From contig JAGBOF010000019.1 of NCBI GenBank assembly GCA_017633985.1, forward strand, positions 62,001-126,000: a DNA stretch of 64,000 bases, given 5' to 3'. This DNA is from Bacteroidales bacterium. Its GTDB lineage: Bacteria; Bacteroidota; Bacteroidia; Bacteroidales; P3. A program made the translations under genes and the position numbers. Below are positions 17,432 through 26,933 of the stretch, piece after piece. The notes under the pieces are model-generated. The model had not been told where the DNA came from, made no database searches, and was given only the letters and a program-made list of their open reading frames with translations. The first letter of the stretch is position 1. Each line of letters begins with the position of its first letter.

Positions 17432-18562
17432 ATGGACTATCAAATAATTTCTGCATCAAAGGATTGTAAAGCAAGAGCAGGAGAAATTAAAACAGCTCAC
17501 GGAATAATCAAAACTCCTATATTTATGCCTGTAGGAACTGTGGGAAGTGTCAAAGGCGTAGGAGTGAATTATCTTTCGGATGATATAAAAGCCCAAATCA
17601 TTTTGGGAAATACTTATCATTTGTATTTAAGACCGGGTATTAAAATAATAGAAAAAGCAGGAGGCATACAGAAATTTAATTCATGGAATAAACCGATGCT
17701 GACCGACAGCGGAGGTTTTCAAGTCTATTCATTGGGAAAAATAAGAAAGATTACGGAAAACGGATGTACGTTCCAATCACATATAGACGGCTCAAGGCAT
17801 GAATTCACTCCTGAAAAAGTTATAGACATTCAAAGAAAAATAGGTGCGGACATTATAATGGCATTTGATGAATGCACACCTTATCCGTGCGGATATGATT
17901 ACGCAAAAAAATCTTTGCACATCACATTACAATGGTTGGCACGGTGTTTTGAAAGATTTAACAATACGCAACCCGTATACGGATATCCACAATCTTTATT
18001 CCCGATTGTACAAGGCAGCGTATATGAAGATTTGAGAATACACAGCTGCAGGGAAATGATAAAATATAATGCCGACGGTTATGCCATAGGCGGACTTTCG
18101 GTAGGGGAACCTACGCAGGATATGTACCATATTATTAATATATGTACTGATATTCTTCCTACGACAAAACCGCGTTATTTAATGGGTGTGGGAACTCCAG
18201 AAAATATATTGGAAGGAATTGAAAGAGGTATTGATATGTTTGACTGCGTCATGCCTACACGTAACGGACGTAACGCTATGTTATTCACTTGGAACGGCAC
18301 GTTGAACATGCGCAATAAGAAATGGGAAGATGATTTCTCGCCCATCGACCCTACGGGAACTTCTTTTGTCGATACTCTTTACACCAAAGCTTATTTAAGA
18401 CACTTATTCGTATCAAAGGAACTGTTGGCATTGGAAATCGCTTCGGTTCACAATCTTGCTTTTTATCTGGATTTGGTAACTAAAGCCCGCCAACATATAA
18501 TTGACGGAGATTATACTTCATGGAAAACGGATGTTTTAAGAAATATTACACGTAAACTTTAA
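17432..18562 (+). CDS. tgt: Queuine tRNA-ribosyltransferase (TGT)
   Basis: 376 residues, normal length. TGT exchanges guanine-34 of tRNA-Asp, Asn, His and Tyr for a queuosine precursor. DSGGFQVYSL puts the general-base Asp at 92; GGLSVGE and FDCVMPTRNGRNA put the nucleophile Asp at 271; VHNLAFY keeps the last zinc-site His. The three zinc cysteines of the classical C-x-C-x2-C site are absent: the corresponding stretch reads DPTGTSFVDTLY. I believe this is common in Bacteroidota TGTs but cannot check. First gene of a likely operon with the LPS permease 14 bp downstream, a common order in this phylum. Confidence 0.93.
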   Translation: MDYQIISASKDCKARAGEIKTAHGIIKTPIFMPVGTVGSVKGVGVNYLSDDIKAQIILGNTYHLYLRPGIKIIEKAGGIQKFNSWNKPMLTDSGGFQVYSLGKIRKITENGCTFQSHIDGSRHEFTPEKVIDIQRKIGADIIMAFDECTPYPCGYDYAKKSLHITLQWLARCFERFNNTQPVYGYPQSLFPIVQGSVYEDLRIHSCREMIKYNADGYAIGGLSVGEPTQDMYHIINICTDILPTTKPRYLMGVGTPENILEGIERGIDMFDCVMPTRNGRNAMLFTWNGTLNMRNKKWEDDFSPIDPTGTSFVDTLYTKAYLRHLFVSKELLALEIASVHNLAFYLDLVTKARQHIIDGDYTSWKTDVLRNITRKL

Positions 18563-18576
18563 ACTAAAACAACAAG

Positions 18577-19677
18577 GTGAAAAAAGGAAACAGTTATTTC
18601 TTAAATACTATTGATTGGTACATCATACGGAAAATTATCGCAACCTTTTTCGTTGCTATAATCTTAATAAGTCTGGTGATAATCATAATAGATTTAGGGA
18701 CTAAATTGGATGATTTTATTAAAAACAATGCTCCCATCAAGTCTATCTTTCTGGATTATTACCTTAACATTATTCCGCGTTATGCCAATATGTTCGGACA
18801 TCTTTTCTTTTTCATCTCCGTAGTTTTCGTTACAAGCAAATTAACTTCCAATTCCGAAACGGTTGCAATACTTTGCAGCGGTATTTCCTTTGCAAGACTT
18901 CTGCGACCGTTTATAGCCTGCGCCGTTGTAGTGGGCATTTTGGGGCTGTATCTGTCTAATATTCTTATTCCGAGCGTTAATGTCAAAATTTATCAGTTTG
19001 AACAAATGTATTATAAGAATAAGTTCGTAAACAATTTCATTGACATACACATTCAGACGGATAATGCAACCCAAATATACGTTCATCACTTTGACAACAA
19101 CAATGCGAGCGGCTTTATGTTCACCAAAGAAACTTTTGACAACGAACGCATGAAAGAAAAAATATATGCGGACATGATATTGTTTGATTCAGCAACTCAA
19201 AAATGGAATATGATAAATTATTCCGTAAGAGAGGTTGACGGCAAAAACGAACAGTTAACATGGGGCGACAGAAAAGAAATAGATTTAAAAGGACTGCTGC
19301 CTAATGACTTTAATAAAATTTTAAGAATCGAACAATTGAACTTTAACGAACTTAACCATGCCATAGAACGTGAGACAGTCAAAGGAAGTTCGGTTGTAAG
19401 AGACTTAAGGGTTGAAAAATACCAAAGATTGTTTAATCCAATAGCGTATATAATTCTTACTCTTATAGGAGTATCTCTGTCTTGTAAGAAAACAAGAGGC
19501 GGAACAGGGTTAAATCTGGCATTGGGTATAGGATTGGCTTTTTCATTGATTTTGCTTATGAAAATATTCAACTCCTTTGCCATAAACGGAAACCTTCTTC
19601 CGATATTGGCATCGATAATTCCGCTGGTAATATACACGCTAATAGCAATATTACTTCTGAAAAACGCCCCTAAATAA
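18577..19677 (+). CDS. LptF/LptG-family LPS export permease
   Basis: 366 residues starting at GTG 18577 (no suitable ATG near; the start follows the tgt stop by 14 bp). Three spans occupy the first 115 residues (IIATFFVAIILISLVIIIID, a second near 65-85, a third near 105-125), a periplasmic beta domain follows, and three more spans lie between about 285 and 362. The order and the signatures DWYIIRKIIATF and FNPIAYIILTLIGVSL fit LptF/G permeases, which extract LPS from the inner membrane with LptB. Bacteroidota often scatter single lptF/G genes; LptB and LptC are not here. Confidence 0.87.
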   Translation: MKKGNSYFLNTIDWYIIRKIIATFFVAIILISLVIIIIDLGTKLDDFIKNNAPIKSIFLDYYLNIIPRYANMFGHLFFFISVVFVTSKLTSNSETVAILCSGISFARLLRPFIACAVVVGILGLYLSNILIPSVNVKIYQFEQMYYKNKFVNNFIDIHIQTDNATQIYVHHFDNNNASGFMFTKETFDNERMKEKIYADMILFDSATQKWNMINYSVREVDGKNEQLTWGDRKEIDLKGLLPNDFNKILRIEQLNFNELNHAIERETVKGSSVVRDLRVEKYQRLFNPIAYIILTLIGVSLSCKKTRGGTGLNLALGIGLAFSLILLMKIFNSFAINGNLLPILASIIPLVIYTLIAILLLKNAPK

Positions 19678-19710
19678 CATTTGTAAAACATTTAATATAT
19701 TTATAATAAA

Positions 19711-21210
19711 ATGCCTTTTAATACTATTATAAACAAAATAATGCTCCGCAGGATTCCGCAGATAGAAAATTTTATGCGCAATCCTATTGACGTGCAGCAT
19801 AAGGTATTTCAAACTCTGATTGAATCTGCAAAAGACACTGTATGGGGAAAATACTACGATTATAAATCCGTAAAAAACGAGAACATATTTGCAGAACGTA
19901 TTCCCGTCAATACTTATGAAAATCTTCTGCCGTTTTTCGAACGTATACTGAAAGGCGAGCAAAATGTTTTGTGGAATACCGACATCAAATGGTTCTCCAA
20001 ATCCAGCGGAACAACATCTGCACGCAGCAAATTCATTCCCGTAAGCAAAGAATCGTTGGAAGAATGCCATTACAAAGGCGGTAAAGACATGTTGGCATTG
20101 TATTGCAACAACCATCCCGATACCCAAATATTCAACGGGGCTTCTTTAGCTTTGGGAGGCTCTCCCCAAACTGATAATTCTATTAGCAATATGTTTCTTG
20201 GTGACGTATCGGCGATAATAATAGACAACTTACCGTTTTGGGCAGAATGGTACAGAGTGCCGAAAAAAGAAATAGCACTTTTACCCGAATGGGAAGACAA
20301 ACTTAACAAGATGATACAAAGCGTAAGTCATGAAAACGTAGCTTCATTGTCGGGAGTACCCTCATGGATGATGGTATTACTTAAAGGTATCATGGATTAC
20401 ACAAAAAGACCTATCAAGGAAGTCTGGCCTAACCTGGAAGTTTACTTCCACGGCGGAGTTTCATTCAAACCTTACTACAAACAATACCAACAAATACTTG
20501 ACGAAGGCGTAAATTATATGGAAACATACAATGCAAGCGAAGGTTTCTTCGGATTGCAGGACAGAACGGATTCTTCAAGCATGTTATTACTGTTGGATTA
20601 CGGCATTTATTACGAATTTATTCCGTTTGACGAGCTTGATAAACCAAATCCGAAAACAATAAACCTCGCAGATACGGAACTGCATAAGAATTACGCAATG
20701 CTTATATCCACTAACGGCGGATTATGGCGTTATATGATCGGAGACACTATAAGCTTTACCGAAAAGAATCCTTACCGTTTTAAAATAACAGGCAGAACAA
20801 AAAACTTCATTAACGTTTGCGGTGAAGAGGTTATCGTCAATAATTCGGACAAAGCCATGAGTATTGCCGCCCGTGCAACTAATGCTTTGATTAAAGACTA
20901 TACGGGAGCACCTTATTACGACAAAGAAAACGGCAAACGTATGCACCAATGGATTGTGGAATTCAGTCAGGAACCTGACAGTATGGAAAAATTTACGGAA
21001 ATATTTGATGAATCATTAAGAAACGTAAATTCGGACTATGATGCCAAACGTTACAAAAATCTTGTATTGCAAAAACCTATTGTCATACCTGCAAAAGAAA
21101 ATACTTTCTACAATTGGTTGAAAGCAAAAGGCAAATTAGGAGGGCAACATAAGATTCCGAGACTTTCCAATGACAGAAAATTTATCGAAGACCTGTTAAA
21201 AGAACTTTAA
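19711..21210 (+). CDS. GH3 auxin-responsive-promoter family adenylating enzyme
   Basis: 499 residues of the GH3 family (plant acyl-acid amido synthetase relatives of the ANL adenylating superfamily). The phosphate loop SSGTTSARSKFIPV is near residue 95, YNASEGFFG near 273 and YRFKITGRTKNFINVCGEEV near 355-375. Plant members form acyl-adenylates and couple them to amino acids; the bacterial substrate is not known, and in Bacteroidota these genes often lie near cell-envelope genes, as here with the LPS permease 33 bp upstream. The sufE gene is 48 bp downstream. Confidence 0.87.
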   Translation: MPFNTIINKIMLRRIPQIENFMRNPIDVQHKVFQTLIESAKDTVWGKYYDYKSVKNENIFAERIPVNTYENLLPFFERILKGEQNVLWNTDIKWFSKSSGTTSARSKFIPVSKESLEECHYKGGKDMLALYCNNHPDTQIFNGASLALGGSPQTDNSISNMFLGDVSAIIIDNLPFWAEWYRVPKKEIALLPEWEDKLNKMIQSVSHENVASLSGVPSWMMVLLKGIMDYTKRPIKEVWPNLEVYFHGGVSFKPYYKQYQQILDEGVNYMETYNASEGFFGLQDRTDSSSMLLLLDYGIYYEFIPFDELDKPNPKTINLADTELHKNYAMLISTNGGLWRYMIGDTISFTEKNPYRFKITGRTKNFINVCGEEVIVNNSDKAMSIAARATNALIKDYTGAPYYDKENGKRMHQWIVEFSQEPDSMEKFTEIFDESLRNVNSDYDAKRYKNLVLQKPIVIPAKENTFYNWLKAKGKLGGQHKIPRLSNDRKFIEDLLKEL

Positions 21211-21258
21211 TACCGTTAAAAGACTTTACAGGTTTGTAATAAACAAAATAAAACAACG

Positions 21259-21693
21259 ATGACAATACAGGAAATAGAGAAAGAAATAGAGCAAGAGTTC
21301 GCAATGTTTGACGATTGGATGGACAAATACAATTATCTAATAGAACTCGGTGATGAATGTCCTATAATAGACGAAAAAGACAAGAACGAAAAGAATTTAA
21401 TCAAAGGTTGCCAATCCAAAGTCTGGGTTTCGGCAAAGATGAACGGCGGGGTTATGGAAATAAAAGCCGATTCGGATGCAGTGATAACCAAAGGAATTAT
21501 AACCCTGTTGCTGCGTGTTTTCAACAACCAACGCCCCGAAGATGTCAAAGACGCAGATTTGCACTTCATTGATACTATCGGTTTGACACAACACCTGTCC
21601 CCTACCCGCAGTAACGGACTTTTGGCAATGATAAAGCAGATTAAACTTTACGCAATGGCTTTTTCTATTCAGAATCAAGCAAATAACGCATAA
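21259..21693 (+). CDS. sufE: SufE-family cysteine desulfuration protein
   Basis: 144 residues, the full length of SufE. It accepts sulfur from SufS and passes it to the SufBCD scaffold for Fe-S cluster building. The persulfide Cys lies in GCQSKVW (about residue 51), preceded by the acidic helical N-terminus (FDDWMDKYNYLIELG) and followed by the family's NQRPEDV and LTQHLSPTRSNGL segments. The rest of the suf cluster is not in the window, so it is separated from its partners. Last gene of the tgt operon. Confidence 0.92.
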   Translation: MTIQEIEKEIEQEFAMFDDWMDKYNYLIELGDECPIIDEKDKNEKNLIKGCQSKVWVSAKMNGGVMEIKADSDAVITKGIITLLLRVFNNQRPEDVKDADLHFIDTIGLTQHLSPTRSNGLLAMIKQIKLYAMAFSIQNQANNA

Positions 21694-21742
21694 AACTGCG
21701 CCGTAAAAATCACAAAACAAGCCCTTATTCGGAATTTTTTTG

Positions 21743-21750
21743 TAATTTTG
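21743..21750 (+). promoter_or_regulatory. -7 box TAATTTTG
   Basis: TAnnTTTG match upstream of a 33-codon frame starting at 21780; the nearest large gene start is at 22091. Confidence 0.5.
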
Positions 21751-21779
21751 CAATCCGAAAATGACTTCTTAAAGTTTGT

Positions 21780-21881
21780 ATGACAACAAAAAAATTCAAT
21801 ATAACGGATAACGGCTGTTGCTTTTTACCTGAAAAATACGAAGCATTGGCGATTATTTCCCTTTGTCTGTGGTATGAGTGA
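21780..21881 (+). CDS. Possible 33-residue peptide or gene remnant
   Basis: A short frame from ATG 21780 to TGA 21881, 30 bp after a good -7 box. The product begins MTTKKFNITDNGCCFLPEK, has a hydrophobic stretch (ALAIISLCLW) and ends YE. It could be a real small protein, a leader peptide, or the N-terminus of a decayed gene; a short hairpin (21909-21913 with 21924-21928) follows. Apart from array 4, I see nothing else in the 397-bp gap between sufE and the exporter gene. Confidence 0.3.
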   Translation: MTTKKFNITDNGCCFLPEKYEALAIISLCLWYE

Positions 21882-21970
21882 ATCGATACTGCGGATTAAT
21901 TCCGTAAACGGGTTTTATATTGTACCCGCATCATGTTTCGGGACATAAAAATAACGACTCAATTTTTCTT

Positions 21971-22046
21971 AACGGCGTTAAAAGAAATTAATACGGCGTT
22001 TTGGTAAATTAATATGGCGTTTTAATAAATTAAAACAGCGTTTTAT
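21971..22046. repeat. Family A phased array 4
   Basis: GC dinucleotides at 21975, 21996, 22017 and 22038: exactly 21 bp each. Cores ACGGCGT, ACGGCGT, TGGCGT, CAGCGT, all in one orientation. Tandem setting 45 bp before the exporter gene. Confidence 0.88.
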
Positions 22047-22090
22047 TTCGCTATAATATAAAAAGGTTAAAATCAGACAATAATAAAGCA

Positions 22091-23275
22091 ATGAAAAATA
22101 TACAAAAAACAAGACGGCAACTATACAGATTTTTGTTTATCACGCTTGGTTTTCTTTCGGCATTCGGTCCTTTTGTAACGGATATGTACTTACCGTCCTT
22201 ACCGTCGCTTGCCAAAGAATTTTCAACTTCAAACTCCATGGCACAGTTAAGTCTTACCATGTCCATGTTAGGACTTGCGATAGGACAAATCATTATCGGC
22301 CCGGTAAGTGACAAACACGGCAGAAAGAAATTACTTCTTATTTCTTTGGCGGTGTATTTGGTTTCAACGGTTTGCTGTATCTTCTCTCCGGGCATAGAAA
22401 CTTTTAATTTGATGCGTCTGTTCCAGGGAATGGCAGGTGCAGGCGGTATAGTTTTGTCGCGTAGTATTGCCACGGATCTTTATTCGGGCGAAAGACTTAC
22501 GCAATTTATTTCAATGATTGCCGCAATCAACGGAATAGCCCCCGTAATCGCTCCAGTAATAGGCGGAATTATTCTGTCGGTTTCCACTTGGAAAACGGTG
22601 TTCTGGGTACTTCTGGCAATAGGATTGATTCTTATGCTGCTAAGTCTGCGGTTGAGGGAATCACTTTCGCAACGCAACCGATTGAACATACCTCTTGTGT
22701 CATCGTTTGTTAATTACAAAAATCTTGTACATAACAAAACCTATTTGATACACTTCGGTATTTATATGTTTTCCGCAGCCGTGCTGTTCTCTTACATATC
22801 CGCATCTTCGTTTATACTGCAGGATTTTTACGAACTGTCATCTTTGGGCTTCAGTCTGTGTTTTGCAGTCAATGCCGTGGCTATTGCCATAGGTTGCTCC
22901 GCAGCGGGAAGACTGCACGGCAAGAAAAGCCTGAAATTAGGTGCGGTAATAATGGTCTTCGGTGCCTTATTATCTATCGTAAGCCTTATTTTATTGCACT
23001 CAATAGTCCTTACGGAAATAAATTTCATCATACTGATGTTTTCTTTCGGTTTATTGCAACCCGTTCCTACCGCAATAGCCTTGGACAGCGAGAGAAGCAA
23101 TGCTGGAGTTGCCTCGGCGGCATTGGGAGCAAGCGGTTTTTTGATGGGAGGTCTGGTTGCACCGATTGTAGGTATAGGCAACATGTTGGTGACTACTTCT
23201 GTCATTTTTATAACAGGCGCATTGATAACGGCGGCATTCGTTTATATATCACTGAAATTAAAGAAAAAAGCGTAA
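22091..23275 (+). CDS. Bcr/CflA-family drug:proton exporter (MFS)
   Basis: 394 residues with twelve predicted membrane spans. The Bcr/CflA subfamily is indicated by FGPFVTDMYLPSLPSLAKEF after span 1, the loop motif GPVSDKHGRKKLLL (the MFS A motif, about residues 69-82) and RLFQGMAGAGGIVLSRSIATDLY in the span 4-5 region. Members export drugs such as bicyclomycin or sulfonamides, or cysteine, with protons; substrate not predictable. No regulator adjoins it. Family A arrays lie on both sides (arrays 4 and 5). Confidence 0.9.
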   Translation: MKNIQKTRRQLYRFLFITLGFLSAFGPFVTDMYLPSLPSLAKEFSTSNSMAQLSLTMSMLGLAIGQIIIGPVSDKHGRKKLLLISLAVYLVSTVCCIFSPGIETFNLMRLFQGMAGAGGIVLSRSIATDLYSGERLTQFISMIAAINGIAPVIAPVIGGIILSVSTWKTVFWVLLAIGLILMLLSLRLRESLSQRNRLNIPLVSSFVNYKNLVHNKTYLIHFGIYMFSAAVLFSYISASSFILQDFYELSSLGFSLCFAVNAVAIAIGCSAAGRLHGKKSLKLGAVIMVFGALLSIVSLILLHSIVLTEINFIILMFSFGLLQPVPTAIALDSERSNAGVASAALGASGFLMGGLVAPIVGIGNMLVTTSVIFITGALITAAFVYISLKLKKKA

Positions 23276-23295
23276 ACATATCAAGCCGTCAAAAT

Positions 23296-23392
23296 AAAAC
23301 GGCGTTTTAATAAATTATTCTGCGATATCAGTAAATTATTCTGCGACGTCAGTAAATTATTCTGCGATAAAAATTTTTTAAAACGGCGTTTT
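23296..23392. repeat. Family A phased array 5, with 21-bp tandem units
   Basis: Two outer AAAACGGCGTTTT cores (23296-23308 and 23380-23392) enclose three tandem 21-bp units beginning at 23312, 23333 and 23354 (AAATTATTCTGCGA plus a variable TATC or CGTC and AGT). GC positions 23302, 23322, 23343, 23364, 23386. Convergent gap. Confidence 0.9.
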
Positions 23393-23419
23393 ATTTTATT
23401 GACATATTTTAAGGCGTTT

Positions 23420-24427
23420 TTAATGCAATACAAAAGGGTTTCCGCTTATCAATGCGGAGAGATCTACCGCCTTTTTATACGATTTTTTTATGCTGATAAA
23501 TCCGTAAGCATCCGTAAAAGCGTCTTGAATCGTTACGGGATTCATTGACATACCCCATGCATCCATATAATTGCCCAGAGAATACAAATAATTATACGCA
23601 TTTGCATCAATTTTCCGTACTTCAAAAACATGTTCTTCCGCAGAATTGTCAGGATTGTAGTAATAATCTTGTTTAAATGCCAGTTTAAGGGTGTATTTCC
23701 GCCCTTTGAATTTCTCATTTGTGAACACGCAAAAACGGTTTATCTTATCTTCGTCATCTACAGAATACATCATTCCATTGTTATTGCTGAAATAAACTTC
23801 GGGATGCGATTCGTAAAGAATTTTAGGATTCATCAATGACGAGGGACTTATAAAATCTGCATCCAACATATAATAGTTATTGCCTCCGTCGTCGTTTATC
23901 TCCAAATAAACGACAAAACAATTATCAGAAGACACTATTTGATACGATATATTAAACGAATCAATCTGCAAAGGCGTCATATCAAACTTCAATCTCTGCT
24001 CAACGGTTTTGTATTTAGTGTTTTCAATCCTTACAAGCATATCATCGCCGTGTTTTGGTATGTAATCAAATTTTACAGGCGCTTTATCAGTCTGCATTGC
24101 CGCCTCTTTCAATTCTCCGTTTACAAAAACGGATATGTAACTCGAATCCGCAAAAGAATTATATTCGTTCAAATTGTACCAATGAGGCCCCGAATCTCCG
24201 TCATCATCATCCCAATCGTCTTCATAATCGTAATACAATCCCGGAACAGCCGAATGAAAAACCGTAAACGACATAGGCGATCCTTCTTCCAACAATGCCG
24301 TTACGACAAAACGGTCTTCGGGTAAATCTCCGTCGTAATCTATTTCGTAAATACACGAAGAAAAAAGCATGATTACCAATACGGGTAATAAATGTATATA
24401 TTTCTTTTTATTGTTTAATGTTTTCAT
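23420..24427 (-). CDS. DUF4249-type lipoprotein
   Basis: 335 residues with a lipoprotein signal peptide (IMLFSSC, Cys at about 25). The start EIDYDGDLPEDRFVVTALLEEG and the later KIDANAYNYLYSLGNYMD segment match DUF4249 proteins, which are usually encoded next to carboxypeptidase-regulatory-domain TonB receptors and are thought to be their surface partner. Here the receptor gene is just 13 bp upstream. A very acidic loop (DYEDDWDDDDGDSG, about 65-80) could bind cations. Substrate unknown. Confidence 0.83.
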   Translation of the reverse strand: MKTLNNKKKYIHLLPVLVIMLFSSCIYEIDYDGDLPEDRFVVTALLEEGSPMSFTVFHSAVPGLYYDYEDDWDDDDGDSGPHWYNLNEYNSFADSSYISVFVNGELKEAAMQTDKAPVKFDYIPKHGDDMLVRIENTKYKTVEQRLKFDMTPLQIDSFNISYQIVSSDNCFVVYLEINDDGGNNYYMLDADFISPSSLMNPKILYESHPEVYFSNNNGMMYSVDDEDKINRFCVFTNEKFKGRKYTLKLAFKQDYYYNPDNSAEEHVFEVRKIDANAYNYLYSLGNYMDAWGMSMNPVTIQDAFTDAYGFISIKKSYKKAVDLSALISGNPFVLH

Positions 24428-24440
24428 TCTCTCAAGTGTG

Positions 24441-26807
24441 TTAAATAAATTTACGTGTATAGGAAACAGTCGGTATTACAGGCATTATGCTGAACGCACG
24501 TAATGTATTAGGTTTGTCAGATAAGAAAACGAAAAACGCATTCTTGTGATTGTAGGCGTTATATACGTTAAAACTCCATATACTTACCCTGTTTTTCTTT
24601 TTTGATGTGCGGTTAAATCCCAAATCCAGCCTGTGGTATGACGGCATTCTGAAATTATTTCTCTCTCCGTATATATTAATCAATTCGGATGAGGAGAAAT
24701 ATCCGTAACTTGCGTTATATCCCATCGGATTGTAGTAACTTGCAATGGGAACGTTGGTTCTTGCGCCAGAATTAATAACAAACGAAGCCGTCACGTCCCA
24801 TTTTTCACTCAAACGTACGCTTGCAACGGCGTTAAACTGATGCCGTACGTCAAATCTGTCGTAAAATTCCTTCCCGTTATTGATTTCTCCGCCCGGATAG
24901 ACTCTTTTTGACCACGAAAGAGTGTATGCAATCCATCCGGTGAGTCTTCCCGTATTTTTTTGTATGCTTAACTCCGCTCCGTAAGCTTTTCCGCTGCCCT
25001 GGGCAACCTTTTGTTCCCAATTTTCACTGTTATTGAATGACGAAACGCCGTCTTTATAATCTATAACCTTGTCTAATTTCTTATAATAAGCCTCCATTCC
25101 CGCATTTATACCCTCTTTAATCTGCCAAAACACACCTGCGCTGACCTGATTGGAGGTTATAGGTTTGATAAGTTCCGTTACGGGAACCCACAAATCGGTA
25201 GGCAAAGAAAACAAGCCGTTGGATAAAAGATGTATATTCTGTCTCATTACGGCATAACCCGCTTTCAATGACAGATTGTCCGAAACGGAATATCTGAAAG
25301 ACAGTCGCGGCTGCAGGGAGAAATAAGATACCGATTCCACATTGTAATAATCTGCATGTACTCCCGCCCTTAAAGAAGTTTGTTCATTGAATGTGATTAC
25401 GTCTTCCGCATAAACGATGAATTCATCTGCATCTTTATTGTTGGAAACCTTGTAAGGGTCCGTTGCATAGGCACCGTTTTCGGTTGAATATATGTTTGTA
25501 ATCTCGGGCGTGTAATGATGGTGGGTGTAATTGACGCCGAAATTAAACGAATTATAGGCATTAAGGTAATAATTGAAGTTATCTTTCAATATAATATCCT
25601 CCACAGCCGAAAGAAATGTGTATTCCGTATGGTATTTTATCTTCTCCTGCTCATAACCCGTAAAATCAAATTCACTTCCCATACTGCTGCGGTATCTGTT
25701 GTAGGAAAGGGACAAATTACCGAACAACTGGGCGGAATATTTATGCGACCAATCAAGTGTAACAATAGTATTACCCCAAAAAACATCCGCCTGCGAATTT
25801 TCATAATCCTCATAATCGTATTTATCGGAGAAACTGTATTTGTCACGCCCCGAATAAACAGACAGAGTCAATGAATTTTCAGGATTAAACCTGTGTTTGA
25901 TTTTGGCATTTATATCATAGAAATGATAAGCAAACGAATACTTGTCATCATCGTCCCTTGTAGCGTACCAAATAATAGGCTTAAGCAAAAGATCAAGGTA
26001 AGTACGGCGGAAAGACAACGAAAAAGTGGTCTTATCTGTCTTTATAGGACCTTCTAAGTTCATTTTAGCCGAAATCAATCCGATGGAAAAATCGCCTTTT
26101 ATCTTTTCGTTGTTACCATCCTTATTTCTGATATCCATAACCGACGAAACCCTGCCTCCGAATTGCGCAGGAAAACCGCCTTTATAGAAATCAATGTTTT
26201 TAATCGCATCCGTATTGAACGCTGATATGAATCCCATCAGATGATTAGGATTATAAACCTCTATACCGTCTATTAAATAAAGATTCTGATCACTGTTTCC
26301 TCCCCTTACGTACAATCCCACCGTACCTTCCGTACCTGATTTTACACCTGGAAGCATTTGCAAGGCTTTAAGCAGATCACTTTCTCCCGTCAATGTCGGC
26401 ATTTTGGCTACAATCTGCGGATTTATTTCAATCTTACCGGGAATTTCGTCCTTTAAAAAACGTTGTTGTTCCGAATTATCCCTTATCACCACCTCGTCCA
26501 ATGTCGTTGAAGGATTCAAATATATGTTCAACAATGTGTCTTTGGTAAGCGTCAGTTGCAATACCTGTTTTTCATAACCTACAAACGATATTTCCAACAA
26601 GGCTTCAGCGAATGAGGTCTTAAAGGAATAGAATCCGTATGCATTGGTGGTTGTTCCGCTTTTTGAAGAGGGCTCGTAAACCGTTGCACCTATAAGTGTT
26701 TCATTTGTCTGCCCGTCATAAATATATCCGTTTACGACATATTTCTGCCCGAACGCATCGGCAAAGAATAAAACAACAAGTAACAGCAGCAAAATCTTAT
26801 TATACAT
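24441..26807 (-). CDS. TonB-dependent receptor with N-terminal CarboxypepD-like domain
   Basis: 788 residues from ATG 26807 (an in-frame TTG precedes it). Signal peptide ending FADAFGQ, then a carboxypeptidase-regulatory-like domain (VNGYIYDGQTNETLIGATVY, GTTTNAYGFYSF), a plug (LKALQMLPGVKSGTEGTVGL, YVRGGNSDQNLYLIDGIEVY) and a 22-strand type barrel ending VSYTRKFI. The DUF4249 partner gene follows. This pair usually imports or handles unknown ligands rather than the glycans of SusCD pairs; no SusD is present. Promoter box TAATTTTG at 26874-26881. Confidence 0.9.
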   Translation of the reverse strand: MYNKILLLLLVVLFFADAFGQKYVVNGYIYDGQTNETLIGATVYEPSSKSGTTTNAYGFYSFKTSFAEALLEISFVGYEKQVLQLTLTKDTLLNIYLNPSTTLDEVVIRDNSEQQRFLKDEIPGKIEINPQIVAKMPTLTGESDLLKALQMLPGVKSGTEGTVGLYVRGGNSDQNLYLIDGIEVYNPNHLMGFISAFNTDAIKNIDFYKGGFPAQFGGRVSSVMDIRNKDGNNEKIKGDFSIGLISAKMNLEGPIKTDKTTFSLSFRRTYLDLLLKPIIWYATRDDDDKYSFAYHFYDINAKIKHRFNPENSLTLSVYSGRDKYSFSDKYDYEDYENSQADVFWGNTIVTLDWSHKYSAQLFGNLSLSYNRYRSSMGSEFDFTGYEQEKIKYHTEYTFLSAVEDIILKDNFNYYLNAYNSFNFGVNYTHHHYTPEITNIYSTENGAYATDPYKVSNNKDADEFIVYAEDVITFNEQTSLRAGVHADYYNVESVSYFSLQPRLSFRYSVSDNLSLKAGYAVMRQNIHLLSNGLFSLPTDLWVPVTELIKPITSNQVSAGVFWQIKEGINAGMEAYYKKLDKVIDYKDGVSSFNNSENWEQKVAQGSGKAYGAELSIQKNTGRLTGWIAYTLSWSKRVYPGGEINNGKEFYDRFDVRHQFNAVASVRLSEKWDVTASFVINSGARTNVPIASYYNPMGYNASYGYFSSSELINIYGERNNFRMPSYHRLDLGFNRTSKKKNRVSIWSFNVYNAYNHKNAFFVFLSDKPNTLRAFSIMPVIPTVSYTRKFI

Positions 26808-26873
26808 CAATCACATTAAGTTTTTTGTCCGTTAAACAATTTGCAAAGATTTTTTCCTTACAAAATCAGGTTG

Positions 26874-26881
26874 CAAAATTA
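26874..26881 (-). promoter_or_regulatory. -7 box TAATTTTG
   Basis: Minus-strand TAnnTTTG match 66 bp upstream of the receptor ATG at 26807. Confidence 0.6.
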
Positions 26882-26933
26882 CATATAAATTCCGTCTTAA
26901 GGCAAAAAACCGTAATGAATTTATACAACCCAA

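Noticed and set aside
23296-23392. CRISPR array, because of regular short repeats
   Set aside because: The period is 21 bp, there are no constant 28-36-bp repeats with unique spacers, and no cas genes lie in the window.
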